In this document: piece after piece, positions 23,559 to 34,610 of the stretch
Layout of the letters: each line of letters opens with the position of its first letter
Numbering within the stretch: position 1 is the first letter of the stretch
Assembly: GCA_039654915.1 (NCBI GenBank)
Contig: CM077594.1
Location: forward strand, 87,806,893 to 87,870,892
From: Aquilaria yunnanensis
Taxonomy: Eukaryota > Streptophyta > Magnoliopsida > Malvales > Thymelaeaceae
DNA length: 64,000 bases
Reading direction: 5' to 3'
The notes under the pieces: model-generated
The model's database searches: none
What the model was told of the DNA's origin: nothing
Seen by the model: the letters and a program-made list of their open reading frames with translations, nothing else
Made by a program: the position numbers and the translations under genes

Positions 23559-23891
23559 TTGAAGATGGTTAACGGTGAGCTCAGTCTACCTACTGAACTC
23601 TCATCTATCCAAGCTGGCTCTCAGATACATATTGTGCAAGGTATTCTAAATCTATCTAAAATTCAGTCAGATCGAAGGATCATCGATAGCGGCACAACAG
23701 ATCATATTGGGTCTTCATCAGATAATCTTATATATGGAAGCAATGGTCATTCACTACCTCCTGTACTACTGCCGAATGGAGAAAAGATTCCAATTATTTC
23801 TACTGGATCTTTGTCTTTGAATTCCAAATATCATTTGCATAAAGTGTTATATGTTCCGACTATCAAAGTTGATTTGATATCTGTTAGTTGA
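23559..23891 (+). pseudogene. Copia aspartic protease remnant
   Basis: Reads RRIIDSGTTDHIG, the copia protease active site (usual DSGATDH), then LLPNGEKIPIISTGS and HKVLYVPTIKVDLISVS, the end of the domain. A stop (TGA) follows although the same frame continues into GAG-pre-integrase sequence. No gag or zinc knuckle lies between the primer site and this frame. Confidence 0.85.
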
Positions 23892-24581
23892 CTTACACAT
23901 GAATTAAATTACTCAGTGACCTTTTTTCCGAATTGGTGTATTTTGCAGGACCTAGCTACGCGGAAGATGATTGGTTTGGGCAAACAGTGCGACGACCTCT
24001 ACTATTTGGTAGCATTGGCGACAAAAAAAACCTTAACCGATTCCCATTCATTGCCAAATCATCGGCCAACATGTAATCTCATAATCTCACCTACTGATCT
24101 CTAGCACAGTCATCCAGGTCATGTTTCACATTCCCCTTTAAAATTCATTGTCAAGAACTTCTTAAATTTTTCAGTTTAGCTTATTGATGCTTGTCCTATT
24201 TGTCCTTTAGCTAAGCAAACTCGTTTACCTTTTGGTCTCAGCTTCATTTCATCTGCCAAACCTTTCAATCTTATTCATTGTGATATTTGGGGTCCTTATA
24301 AGCATCCATCTCTTTCTGGTGCTCAGTATTTTCTTACAATTGTTGATGATTTTTCACAATTCACTTGGGTTTTTTTTATGCGTCACAAGCATGAGGCACA
24401 ATCTTTATTAAAAAATTTCCTTTCCTTTGTCTTCACCCAATTTTCTTCTTGCATAAAAAATATTCGTACCAATAATGGTGGAGAATTCATTTCATTGTAA
24501 AATTTTTTCAATGAAAAAGAAGTAATTTTTCAACACTCTTGCATTTTTACACCTCAACAAAATGGGGTTGTAGAGGGCAAA
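23892..24581 (+). pseudogene. Copia integrase, N-terminal part (interrupted)
   Basis: Contains the GAG-pre-integrase segment (WCILQDLATRKMIG), a degraded zinc-binding region, and the integrase core with FNLIHCDIWGPYKHPSLSGA, YFLTIVDDFSQFTW, RTNNGGEF and TPQQNGVVEGK. The catalytic Asp in HCDIWG is present, but RTDNG reads RTNNG, so the second catalytic Asp is lost. The CACTA element enters right after VEGK. Confidence 0.85.
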
Positions 24582-24599
24582 CACTACTAAAAAAATCCT

Positions 24600-24985
24600 T
24601 TTTACCAACGGCTCATTCTCCAACGGCTTGGCCATTGGAAATTTCCAACGTGCTAGCCCATTGGAAACTGCAAAAAAATTTGACTCTTGTGAAAAAAAAA
24701 ATCTCCAACGGCTTGGCCGTTAGAAGTGTTGACAAGCACTTTTCCAACGGCCTAAACCGTTATAAAATAGTAAGTTAAATTATTCATCTTTGTATTTATT
24801 GTTTCCAACTGCCTAAGCCGTTGGAAAGTTTTTTTATTTTTCCAACTACCTAGGCCGTTGGAAAATATGCAAGCATCTCAGTATTTATTGTTTTTATTTT
24901 TCCAACTGCCTAGGTTGTTGGAATTTTTTTTTTATAAACATGAAAGTTAAAATGTTTTTATTTTTCCAACTGCCGAGGCCGTTAG
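24600..24985. repeat. CACTA left subterminal repeats
   Basis: At least eight copies of the ccaacggc/ccaactgcc motif paired with gccgttgga, about 40-90 bp apart. Confidence 0.85.
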
Positions 24986-25247
24986 AAATTTTTTGATATA
25001 TCAAATACACACACATTTATATATATGCATATTTATATTGCATTGATATTGATATTTATATATATTGATATAATATATCATAATATATATTTACCATAAT
25101 ACATATATATTAATACGTATATATATCTTACACATTATTATTAAATTTATACATAGTATATTTTTATACATATTATAATACATATCATATTTTACACATA
25201 TTATAATAACATATACATAGTATATGATATATGATGTATATGCCATA

Positions 25248-25376
<129 letters not shown>

Positions 25377-25584
25377 CACATATGTTAATGTATCATATAT
25401 ATGATATATATTAACATATTTATTACATATATTAATCTATCATATATATTATACTACAATGTTTTATATATTATAATATATGTAACATATATATTAATGT
25501 ATATAAATATATTTTAATGTTTCATATATATAATGTATGTAACATATATTTTATACTATAATATAACTTAACCCATATATATTA

Positions 25585-25640
25585 TAACCCGGCCCAAATA
25601 TTAAAGCCCAGCCCATATAACCCCTATATATACATCTTAA
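25585..25640 (+). promoter_or_regulatory. Promoter-like segment inside the CACTA element
   Basis: cggcccaaat, aagcccagcccatat (GCCCA/site II-like words) precede ctatatatac near 25623, a TATA-like box. A GC-rich, pyrimidine-rich leader-like stretch follows to about 25970. Looks like an RNA polymerase II promoter with 5' UTR. Function is inferred. Confidence 0.45.
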
Positions 25641-26229
25641 CCTAGCCCTAGCCAACCCCTGCTGCCCACAATCTCTTCCCTCTCACAATTTCTACTCACC
25701 ATCTGGAAATTTCTTCTCTCTTCCTCGTCGTTGTGCTCCCTTGCCCTCGCAGCTGTGCTCCGTCGATCTCTCTGCTCCTGCTCGCTCTCGCTCCGCCCGA
25801 CTCTATCGCTTTCTTTGCTTGGTTGCTCGCTCTCGCTCTCCATCGCCAACCGACCGCCTAGGCTCGCCGTATGCTGCCCGATCTTCCGCCTTGGCTCACG
25901 TCGCGATAGATCTGCCAGTGCTCCGCCTTGGCTTTGATCCACCAGCGCTCCTCTGTCGGTCTCTGCTTTTCTTTTTTTTTTTTTTTTGTGACATTTGTCA
26001 GATCTAGTTTTTTTTTTTTTTTTGTTTTTTGTGATATTTGTTAGATCTAGTTTAGAATGATTTTTTGTAATTTTTTTATTTTTGTAATTTTATGGTTTTT
26101 TGACCTTCTGCTTTGAATATTTTGTTATGTAGGTATAAGAATAATTATTTTAAAGTTTTTAGTTATATTATGAAATATAAAATATACTTTAGTAATTTAT
26201 AAATTATATTTTTTATTTATTTTTTTCTA

Positions 26230-26500
26230 TAAAGTTTCCAACGGCCTTAGCCGTTGGTATCATTTCCAATTGCCTTAGCTGTTGGTTTCGCTTCCAACGG
26301 CTAAGTAACCCAAACCACAACCTTAGCCATTGGAAATTTGTAATGGCTCCATTTCCAACGGCTATCAGTTGGAAATAGCAACGGTAAAAAAAAGGGCCGT
26401 TGGAAATATTTTTCCAATGCATGCTTTTCCAAAGGCCCTATTTCCAACGGCTTAGCGTTGGAAAACTCATTTTTCCAACGCAAAGGCATTGGAAAAAGCC
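26230..26500. repeat. CACTA right subterminal repeats
   Basis: About ten copies of tttccaacggc and its inverse gccgttggaaa, mirroring the left end. Confidence 0.85.
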
Positions 26501-26515
26501 CATTTTTTAGTAGTG

Positions 26516-27245
26516 AAACATCGTCACATTCTTGAAATTGCACGGGCCTTAAAAATGCATGCTAATCTTCCCCAAAAATTTTGGGGAAAATGTGTTCTCA
26601 CTGCTGTGCACATTATTAATAGGTTGTCCACTGCCATTCTCTTTTTCAAAACTCCTTTTGAGCGTCTTTTCTCTAAATCACCATCATTTTCACATCTTCA
26701 CGTTTTTTGTTGTTTAGCCTATGCTACGAATGTCCACCCTTCAATAAATTTGATAGTCGTGCTCAAAAATGTATTTTCATTGGTTATCCTGTTGGTCAAA
26801 AGGCTTATAAGCTTTACGATCTTTCCACTCATAAGGTTTTCGCTAGTCGAGATGTGAAATTTCATGAACATATTTTTCCATATAATACAATTCAAACTTC
26901 TCATTCTGGTCAATTCCAACCAAATAACCCTATACCCTATCATTTCTTTGAGGCAAACGCATCTTCTAATCACTACCTTGTCCCTTCAAACAATTCCAAT
27001 CCATCTCCAGTTGATAATGAGACAATCACCACCAACCCAACTCCAGCTCCTCTTAAAACCTACACTCGCCGTCCCAAAGATGTTCCTGCACCTTCATCAG
27101 AAATCATAGAATCCACAATTCCCAAATCAGAATCACTGATACCGTCATCATCAAGTCCGTCTAACCATCCTTTGTCCTTCCTACTCCACCATCATCACCC
27201 TCACTTGAGCCTCTTCGTCACTCTAATCGCCTGCATAATCCACCG
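26516..27245 (+). pseudogene. Copia integrase, C-terminal part
   Basis: Resumes in frame with HRHILEIARALKMHANLPQK and FWGKCVLTAVHIINRLS. After one frameshift near 26715 it reads RAQKCIFIGYPVGQKAYKLY and HKVFASRDVKFHEHIFP, the GKGY-like region closing copia integrase. A proline/serine/threonine-rich linker follows. Confidence 0.85.
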
Positions 27246-27458
27246 GTAAAATTACAGGATTATGTTTGCTCTCAGGTCATGCATGCTAGCTCTGACCAAT
27301 CAAATTCTTTGCTTCCAAGTCTGAATAAAGGCACTCGATATCCGCTGTCCAATTATGTATCTTATCATCGATACAAGCCTGAGCACAAATCTTTCATAGC
27401 TCATATTAGCCAAGCTGCGGAACCACAATCCTACATCGAAGTTGCTACTCATCCTGAA

Positions 27459-28600
27459 TGACAGGCAGCAATGCAATCAAAACTGGAGGCGCTCGAGGCT
27501 AATGGTACATGGACTCTCACCCCTCTTCTAGTTGGTAAAAGACCAATTGGTTGTCATTGGATTTATAAAATTAAGCACAAGCCTGATGGTTCCATTGAGA
27601 GATATAAAGCCCAATTAGTGGCTAAGGGATTCACTCAATTGGTTAATGGTACATGGACTCTCACCCTTCTTCCGATTGGTAAAAGACCAATTGGTTGTCG
27701 TTGGGTTTATAAAATTAAGCACAAGCCTGATGGTTCGATTGAGAAATATAAAGCCTGATTAGTGGCTAAGGGATTCACTCAATTAGAAGGTGTTGATTAT
27801 CAAGATACATTCTCTCCCACTGCTAAGATCATTTTTGTCTGTTGTTTGCTTGCCTTGCAGCTGCTCAAGGTTGGTCCCTCCACCAATTAGATGTCAACAA
27901 TGCATTCCTCCATGGAGATCTTCATGAAGAAATATATATGTCTCCTCCACCAGGGCTTCGGAGATAGAGGGAGGAATATCTGGTTTGTCGTCTACATAAA
28001 TCACTTATCGTCTAAAGCCAGCCTCACGCCAGTGGTTTGCAAAATTCTCAGAGGCCATCCGATCAGCTGGTTATGTGCAATCTAAAGCTGACCACTCACT
28101 ATTCACTAGGAGACGAGGCAAGTCTTTTACAGCTTTTTTGATATATGTTGATGAAATCCTAATTACTGGAAATGGTCGTGGAAGTATTGCTGATATAAAA
28201 AAGTTTTTGCATAATAATTTTCATCTAAAAGATCTTGGTGAATTAAAGTATTTTCTGGGAATCGAAATTTCAACTTCTAAAAGTGGGATTTTTATCTCCC
28301 AAGAGAAGTATGCACTAGAAATTATCAAAGATGCAGGGTTGTTGGGCGCGGCTCCCATTGATACTCCTATTGAGAAAGGTTTGAAGTTGTCAAATGAAAG
28401 TGATTTGCTCAAGGATCCAGGCCACTACAAAAGATTAGTCAGCCGATTAATATACTTGACGGTTTCAAGGCCAAATATCATATATTTTGTACATGTCTTG
28501 AGTAGGTTTATCCACCAACCTCATAAATTTCATATGGAGGCAGCTCTTCGAGTTGTCCGATATTTGAAAGGTGCATCTAGCAGGGGTTTATTCTTCTCCT
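27459..28600 (+). pseudogene. Copia reverse transcriptase, with internal duplication
   Basis: Begins with [18 protein letters not shown] and [20 protein letters not shown] (the usual AM..EL.AL..N.TW start). It then repeats the same 48 codons, and continues [20 protein letters not shown], a frameshifted [18 protein letters not shown], and YVDEILITG, where the catalytic YVDD is changed to YVDE. Several stops and frameshifts. Reverse transcriptase copies element RNA to DNA; this one is dead. Confidence 0.9.
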
Positions 28601-29096
28601 CAAATAGTGATTTTAGATTACGAGCGTACTGTGATTCTGATTGGGTAGGATGTCCATTCACTAGAAGGTCTACTACAGGATATTGTGTTTTTCTTGGACC
28701 TTCATTGATATTTTGGAGATCAAAACGACAGAAAACATTGTCACTTTCTTCAGCCGAGGCCGAGTATCGCGCAATGACTGGAGCTTGTTGTGAGTTAACA
28801 TGGCTTCAATACCTATTGAGAGAGTTGGGACTTGTCCATCATGAACCTGCCGCATTATATTACGATAACAAGGCTGCTTTACATAATGCAACCAACCCAG
28901 TTTTCCATGAGTGAACTAGACACATCGAGATGGATTGCCACTATATCAGGGACAAGATCCAAGATGATTCTATAGCTACAAAGTTTGTGAATACTGGTCA
29001 TCAATTGGCATATATTCTAACCAAACCTTTGGGGAAGGAAGTTTTCATGCCTATGGTTCGCAAGTTGGGAGTGCAGGATATCCACTCTCCAACTTG
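28601..29096 (+). pseudogene. Copia RNase H, with one stop
   Basis: Reads AYCDSDWVGCPFTRRSTTGY, SLSSAEAEYRAMTGACCELT and YYDNKAALHNATNPVFHE, all typical of copia RNase H. A TGA stands where HERTKHIE normally has Arg (CGA to TGA), and the frame then continues TRHIEMDCHYIRDKI to the polypurine tract. Confidence 0.9.
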
Positions 29097-29104
29097 AGAG
29101 GGAG

Positions 29105-29272
29105 CGTTGGAAAGTTAAATCTGTCATTTATATTAATAGTAAATATATATTTGTTTTCCTTATGCATTCCTTGATTGTAGCAGTGATAGAAGTAAGCAAG
29201 TTGCATATATATCTCCTGTCAAACATCAATAAAATTTATTCCAACTAATTCAATCTTTCTTTCACCTTTTCA
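29105..29272 (+). repeat. 3' LTR of copia element
   Basis: Matches the 5' LTR over 168 bp. The initial TG has become CG. Preceded by the polypurine tract ttgagagggagc. Confidence 0.95.
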
Positions 29273-29334
29273 CACTAAAAATGGCAAAATCGAATGTTAA
29301 CAAGCTTATTTGAAAAAAGAATTGTTTGTCTTAC

Positions 29335-29658
29335 CTCACATTGAAATGGTTACCACAATACACTTCACCACATCAACAATAACCAATTACTTCTTTCTGT
29401 AGAGAGAAAATGGAGGAACTTATCTGTTGGGGAACTATAAATGTGAGATTGAGCAAGCTGTTCAAACAGATGCTATAAATCAACACGTATGACTATAAAC
29501 AAGTCAAAGCGCAACTTAAATATTTGGTCATTCGAGGATGCTTTGCTTACTCGCCCAAAGATGCAACAAAGAATGCCTAGACATCCAGATAGAAGTGGCT
29601 AACTTACCACCAGAAGCCAGGGAATGTCCCTAGTATTCCATTGTAATCCGTCATATTT
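29335..29658 (-). pseudogene. Two exon-like segments of the unidentified gene
   Basis: 29608-29658 (acceptor ggctaag, donor GTG|GTAAGT) reads KYDGLQWNTRDIPWLLV. 29335-29396 (acceptor ctctacag, donor GAG|GTAAGA) reads KEVIGYC, a TGA, then CGEVYCGNHFNV. With the pieces at 22377-23098 and 19932 they form a minus-strand series broken by the copia element. Cys-rich, family unknown. Confidence 0.35.
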
Positions 29659-30682
29659 CTTAGCCTTGAAATAATTGATTTATGATCTAAGCACCTACCG
29701 AACAAAAAAATGATTGATTTATGATCTAGACAACCACGAAATGACAACCTAAACCAAGGCCTAAAATCATCCACCAAAGCAAGGACTTCCCAATAATCTC
29801 AAATCTCCAAGCTAAAACATGTATTAATGGTAATATGTAGTAGAATGGAAAGTTATAGCAGCCAAAGTACTTCATAGTTGAACCGAATGCTACTTAAATT
29901 AACAACACAATCTTTAATTGTTTTTTCCCGCCACTGCCAAGTATAGAGATAAGTTTGGTGGAGATTGGGACTTGAAAAACATTTGTTGATGGATTGGGAA
30001 GTACAGTTTAATTTGTGAGCCTAAGGTGGTCGGAGACCAGGAGACTGGAGGAAGATCAATACCGCCGAAGCATTCAAGCTTTGATTGAAGATGAAGAAGA
30101 TGAATGGACTAAGATTGGCTTCAGTGAGTTGCTAACCCGCGTAGCTTTTTCTTGGGTCTAAAACCCTTTTTGCCTCTAAACTTTATCAACTCGAACTTTT
30201 TACCTTCATAACTTCGACTCGATCAGCTCACTCCTCAAACTTTGTAAATTGTGAACTTTTAAATGAAGGGAAAATTACCGAAAACCTCTTGAGATTTAGT
30301 TGAGCCTTTAGTTTTATCCCTTTTTTTAAAATACTTACACTTACACCCAAAATTTTAAATCTTGTACTAGATGTCGTACCATTTTTTTAATGGTATGGTA
30401 CAATCTTGAATACCAATGTCATATCGGTGGTACATCTCGGATATACCAATTTATAATAAATTGTATACATATATATGAAAATTACATGTATGTTTAAATA
30501 GAATATATCATAATATATTGAAAGTCTCAGGTTTTTCCTACTAATTATTTCTTATTCTTATTTTTTTCTTTTATTGTCATTGTCTTAGAACTTGAAAGAA
30601 ATAAAAAATATTAAATACTAGTTGAGTAACCCATGCGATGAATGGGAATCATTCCTTAAATTAAAATTGGGTTAATATGTTA
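29659..30682. other. Intergenic, nothing recognised
   Basis: AT-rich. No open frame or repeat end that I can support. Confidence 0.4.
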
Positions 30683-30918
30683 CTCCCTCCGTCCCATATT
30701 CTTTGCACCATTCACTTTTCAGCAATTAATCTATGATTTTTTATTTTCAACATTTTAGTATATAAATAAAAAAAATTTATATAAGAATGATAAATCAAGA
30801 CTTATAGTTTCTAAAAATATTTTTTTAAAATTTTTTCTAACAAATACTAATATGAATAAATTCAAATCAAATTATGTGAAAAAGGTCAAATGGTGCAAAG
30901 AATATAGGACGGATGGAG
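30683..30918. mobile_element. Stowaway MITE (Tc1/mariner), TSD TA
   Basis: 236 bp with termini CTCCCTCCGTCCCATATTCT and the inverse ...AATATAGGACGGATGGAG, flanked by TA on both sides (30681-30682, 30919-30920). The internal ttctttgcaccatt pairs with aatggtgcaaagaa, extending the hairpin. Confidence 0.9.
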
Positions 30919-31155
30919 TATAATGCAGGTTGTGTTTTCATTTGTTTGTGTACATAGTTTCGTTGTATAATACAAAATTTGTCTTGCTTTCTATCTCTTT
31001 CTTTCATTGCTATTATTCTTCCCATTACTAAACAAACTTCATATTCAAAATTTTGGATTTTTGGCACCACATTTGAATATATTATATAAAATCATAACTG
31101 GTAAGTTATCAATTAATGTAAGACATGTACTGCAAACTGACAAATTGGTTTTAGA

Positions 31156-31980
31156 AACATACATAAAATCACCCCTTATACTGTCAACCTCAAAAATTTG
31201 AAGATTTAAGTAAATCTTGCTTAATCTTAAAGTTCCCAAACTTGGTCAAACTATACAGGAAAATAATATAGTTAATAAGTTTACATTATAGTAGAATGGG
31301 AAATAAAGCTAAATATGGATGAGAGTAAGTACAATATGATAGAAACCTTGAAAAGTCATCACGACTAAAGAAGTGAAAACTCTTACAACACAAGTTGATT
31401 CAACCAAAGGAACATATTCATTGATTATAAGAATTCAAAGACAAAGAAATTAAAAAATAAGAAAATCTTTCAGTCTGTTTAGGTAACTACCTCAATTTTG
31501 GTATTGGTAAAAATCTGAAAATATAAATTAGTGAAGAAATGAAGATAGGTACCAAGAGAGAACAAAAATAAATGAAATGAAAGTTTGATAATATTGAGTG
31601 TGTGTTAAAAGCAACTGTTAGAACCCATACATATATAGAGGAGTGAATGAGTAAATGAGTGTTTTTTTTAGTGTTGGCTATATAAAGACTTTAGGTATTA
31701 ATTATTGCAAATAAATTCTTAAATTAATGCTACTAATGTACTATGAAGTTAATGCTAAAAAAAATATTCTTGGGGAAGTTGGATAGATAATATTAATACC
31801 ATATATATATATATATAAAGGAGATGGTTTGGATGGACAATATTAATACCATTAAAAAAATAAGAATTATAATGAGAACACTCTAATAGAAATTAAAGCT
31901 ACTAAATTTCTAGGAGAGATGGGGAAATTGGATGGACAATATTAATATGATTAAAACAAATATAATTGTAATGAGAACAC
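31156..31980. repeat. Direct duplication, copy A
   Basis: From aacatacataaaatcacccc onward this matches 33325-34150 with moderate divergence over about 800 bp (shared landmarks: cacaagttgattca, agttaataagtttacat, gttggatggacaatattaat). Confidence 0.75.
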
Positions 31981-32640
31981 TCTAATATAAATTAAAGCTA
32001 CTAAATTGCTAAGAGAGATGAAATTTATTTAAAATAATTAATTAATGGACAGTAATATTAATGACCCATTAAAAAGGAAATAAAGCTAATGGTGTTTAAT
32101 ATGCTAAAATTATAGGAATTTAAATTCAATCACTAAAATGTATAAAAAAATATAATTTTAATGGAAGCTGGATGGACAATATTAATACCGTTAAAGTAAA
32201 TAAAATTGTAATGAGAACACTCTAATAGAAATTAAAGCTGCTAAATTGCTAAGATAGATGAGGAAGTTGGATAGACAATATTAATACCATTAAAGAAAAA
32301 AAAATTGTAATGAGAATACTCTAATAAAAATCAAAGCTATTAAATTACTAAGAAAGATAAAATTTATTTAAAACAATTGGTTAAGGGACATTAATATTAA
32401 TGACCCATTAAGAAGGAAACAAAAGCTAAAGGAGTTTTAATATACTAATAGGATAGGAATTTAAATTCAATCACTAAAATGTACAGAAAATAGAATTTTA
32501 AGGAAAGTTGAATGGACTATATTAATACCATTAAAGCAAATAAAATTGTAATGAGAACACTATAATATAAATTAAAGCTACTAAATTATTAAGAGAGATA
32601 GGAAAGTTGGATGGACAATATTAATATCATTAAAGCAAAT
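31770..32640. repeat. Diverged repeat array, unit about 90-130 bp
   Basis: The phrase gttggatggacaatattaat followed by attgtaatgagaacactcta and aattaaagctactaaatt recurs at about 31775, 31830, 31930, 32170, 32265, 32510 and 32605, with variable spacing. No coding content. Confidence 0.75.
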
Positions 32641-32661
32641 AAAATTGTAATAAGAACACCA

Positions 32662-33268
32662 AAATAGAAATTCAATCACTAAAATATATAAACAAAAAAT
32701 AGAATTTTAAGGGCTATCTACTATGACACAAAGAGCCAACTAAGAATTACAGTTCAGAATATAAATTTGGAAGTTATGACGATATTGGAGCCTAAGGTAG
32801 TAAACAATACAAACACACTATGCAATTAATGGTAAAAAGAAGTAGAGGAATTGTTAAATTTTGGAGTGAAGCCTATATAATGATGTAACTATTAATTATA
32901 ACAAATGAAATTTAAATTTAATGCTACAAATCTATATATTTATAGTATTAATTTTAGAATTCTGGTTTAAAGAAAATAAAATTGTAATGAGAACACCAGA
33001 ATAGAAATTCAATCACTAAAATATATTAAAAAATAGAATTTTAATGGCTCTCTACTGTGACACAAAGAGCTAACAAAAAATTACAATTCAGAATATAAAT
33101 TTTGAGGTTATGACTATATGGGGGCCTAAGATATCAAATAATACAAACATACTATGCAATTAATGGTAAAAGAAATAGAGGAATGAGTGACTTTTGGAAT
33201 GAAGGCTATATAATGATGTAACTATTAATTATAACAGATAAAATTTAAAATTAATGCTACAAATATAT
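32662..33268. repeat. Tandem duplication, period about 336 bp
   Basis: Two diverged copies starting at about 32662 and 32998 share aattcaatcactaaaatata, gtgacacaaagagc, ctatgcaattaatggtaaaa and atataatgatgtaactatta. Confidence 0.75.
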
Positions 33269-33324
33269 TATAAAGTAAATGCTAAATGAATGAGTCTTGG
33301 GAAATGAGTGGGTTTCTCCAAACC

Positions 33325-33954
33325 TACATAAAATCACCCCTTCTAGTGTCAACCTAAAAAATTTGAAGATTTAAGTAACTCTTGCTTGATCTTGAAGTTC
33401 CCAAGCTTGGTTGACCTATATGGGAAAACAATATAGTTAATAAGTTTACATTTTACTATAATGAGAAATAAATCCAAATATGAATGAGAGAATGTACAAT
33501 ATGATAAAAACCTTGAAAAGTCTTCACAACCAAAGAAGTGAAAACTCCTACAGCACAAGTTGATTCACGACCAAAAGAACATATTTGTCAATTGTAGGAA
33601 TTCAAAGATAACGAAATTAAAAAATAAGAAAATCTTTTAGTTTGTTTACATAACTACCTCATTTTTTGCGTTGGTGAAAATTTGAAAATATAAATTAATG
33701 AAGAAATGAATATAGGTAGCAAGAGAGAATAGAAAAAAATGAAAAGAAAGTTTGATAATATTGAATATGTGTTGAAAACAAGTGTTAGAACCTATACATA
33801 TATATAGGAGGGAATGAGTGTTTTTTTGAGTGAGGGCTATATAGAGACTTTATGTATTAATTATTGCAAATAAATTCTTAAATTAATGCTACTAATTTAC
33901 TATGAAGTTAATGTTGAAATAATATTCTTGAGGAAGTTGGATGGACAATATTAA

Positions 33955-34002
<48 letters not shown>

Positions 34003-34150
34003 GAGATGGGGAAGTTGGATGGACAATATTAACACCATTAAAGCAAATAAAATTATAATGAGAACAAAGCTACTAAATTTCTAGGAGAAATGGGGAAGTT
34101 GGATGGACAATATTAATACGATTAAAACAATTATAATTGTAATGAGAACA
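33325..34150. repeat. Direct duplication, copy B
   Basis: Partner of 31156-31980. Contains a longer (TA)n run at 33957-33999 where copy A has a short one. Confidence 0.75.
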
Positions 34151-34319
34151 TTCTAATATAAATTAAAGCTACTAAATTGCTAAGAGAGATGAAATAATAA
34201 CGGACTTTGGTTATAGGAACCTGAGTTATTTGCCTTCTAGTAATAATATTATTTGTACCAAATAATTATAATAACAGTAATAGTTCTAATAATAGTCATA
34301 ATAATATTACGCCGAAATA

Positions 34320-34386
34320 ATAATAAAAATAATAATAATAATACTAATAATAATAACAATAATAATAATATTATTATTATTATTAT
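34320..34386. repeat. AAT/ATT microsatellite
   Basis: Interrupted AAT units switching to ATT, again a small palindrome. Confidence 0.9.
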
Positions 34387-34588
34387 AATTATAGGAATAC
34401 TGACTATACTAATTAAGAGGAGACAGAGAGCAAAGATGTAGGCGAATAGAGCCGTATTGGAGGCGAACCGGGCTCAATTGGAGATTATTTGTCGTTCGCT
34501 AAACCTTCCATGCCCACCGGCTCAACAAGTTCCACAGTATCCTGATGACTCGGACTCGGAGAATGAGGAGATAGTCGGGACTCCTTGA
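34385..34588 (+). pseudogene. CACTA TNPA-like C-terminal fragment
   Basis: The frame reads KRRQRAKM, a stop, then ANRAVLEANRAQLEIICRSL and NLPCPPAQQVPQYPDDSDSE. It resembles the C terminus of the second CACTA protein at 44903-45313 (KRRQRAELKYICSSIGIPPP, acidic tail). This similarity and its position before CACTA terminal repeats are the only evidence. Confidence 0.5.
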
Positions 34589-34610
34589 TGGTCGTCTTCA
34601 ACAGGTAAAT

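Noticed and set aside
25637..25942. Minus-strand 101-residue charged open frame in the CACTA element
   Set aside because: Antisense of the GC-rich leader-like segment; no domain, biased composition.
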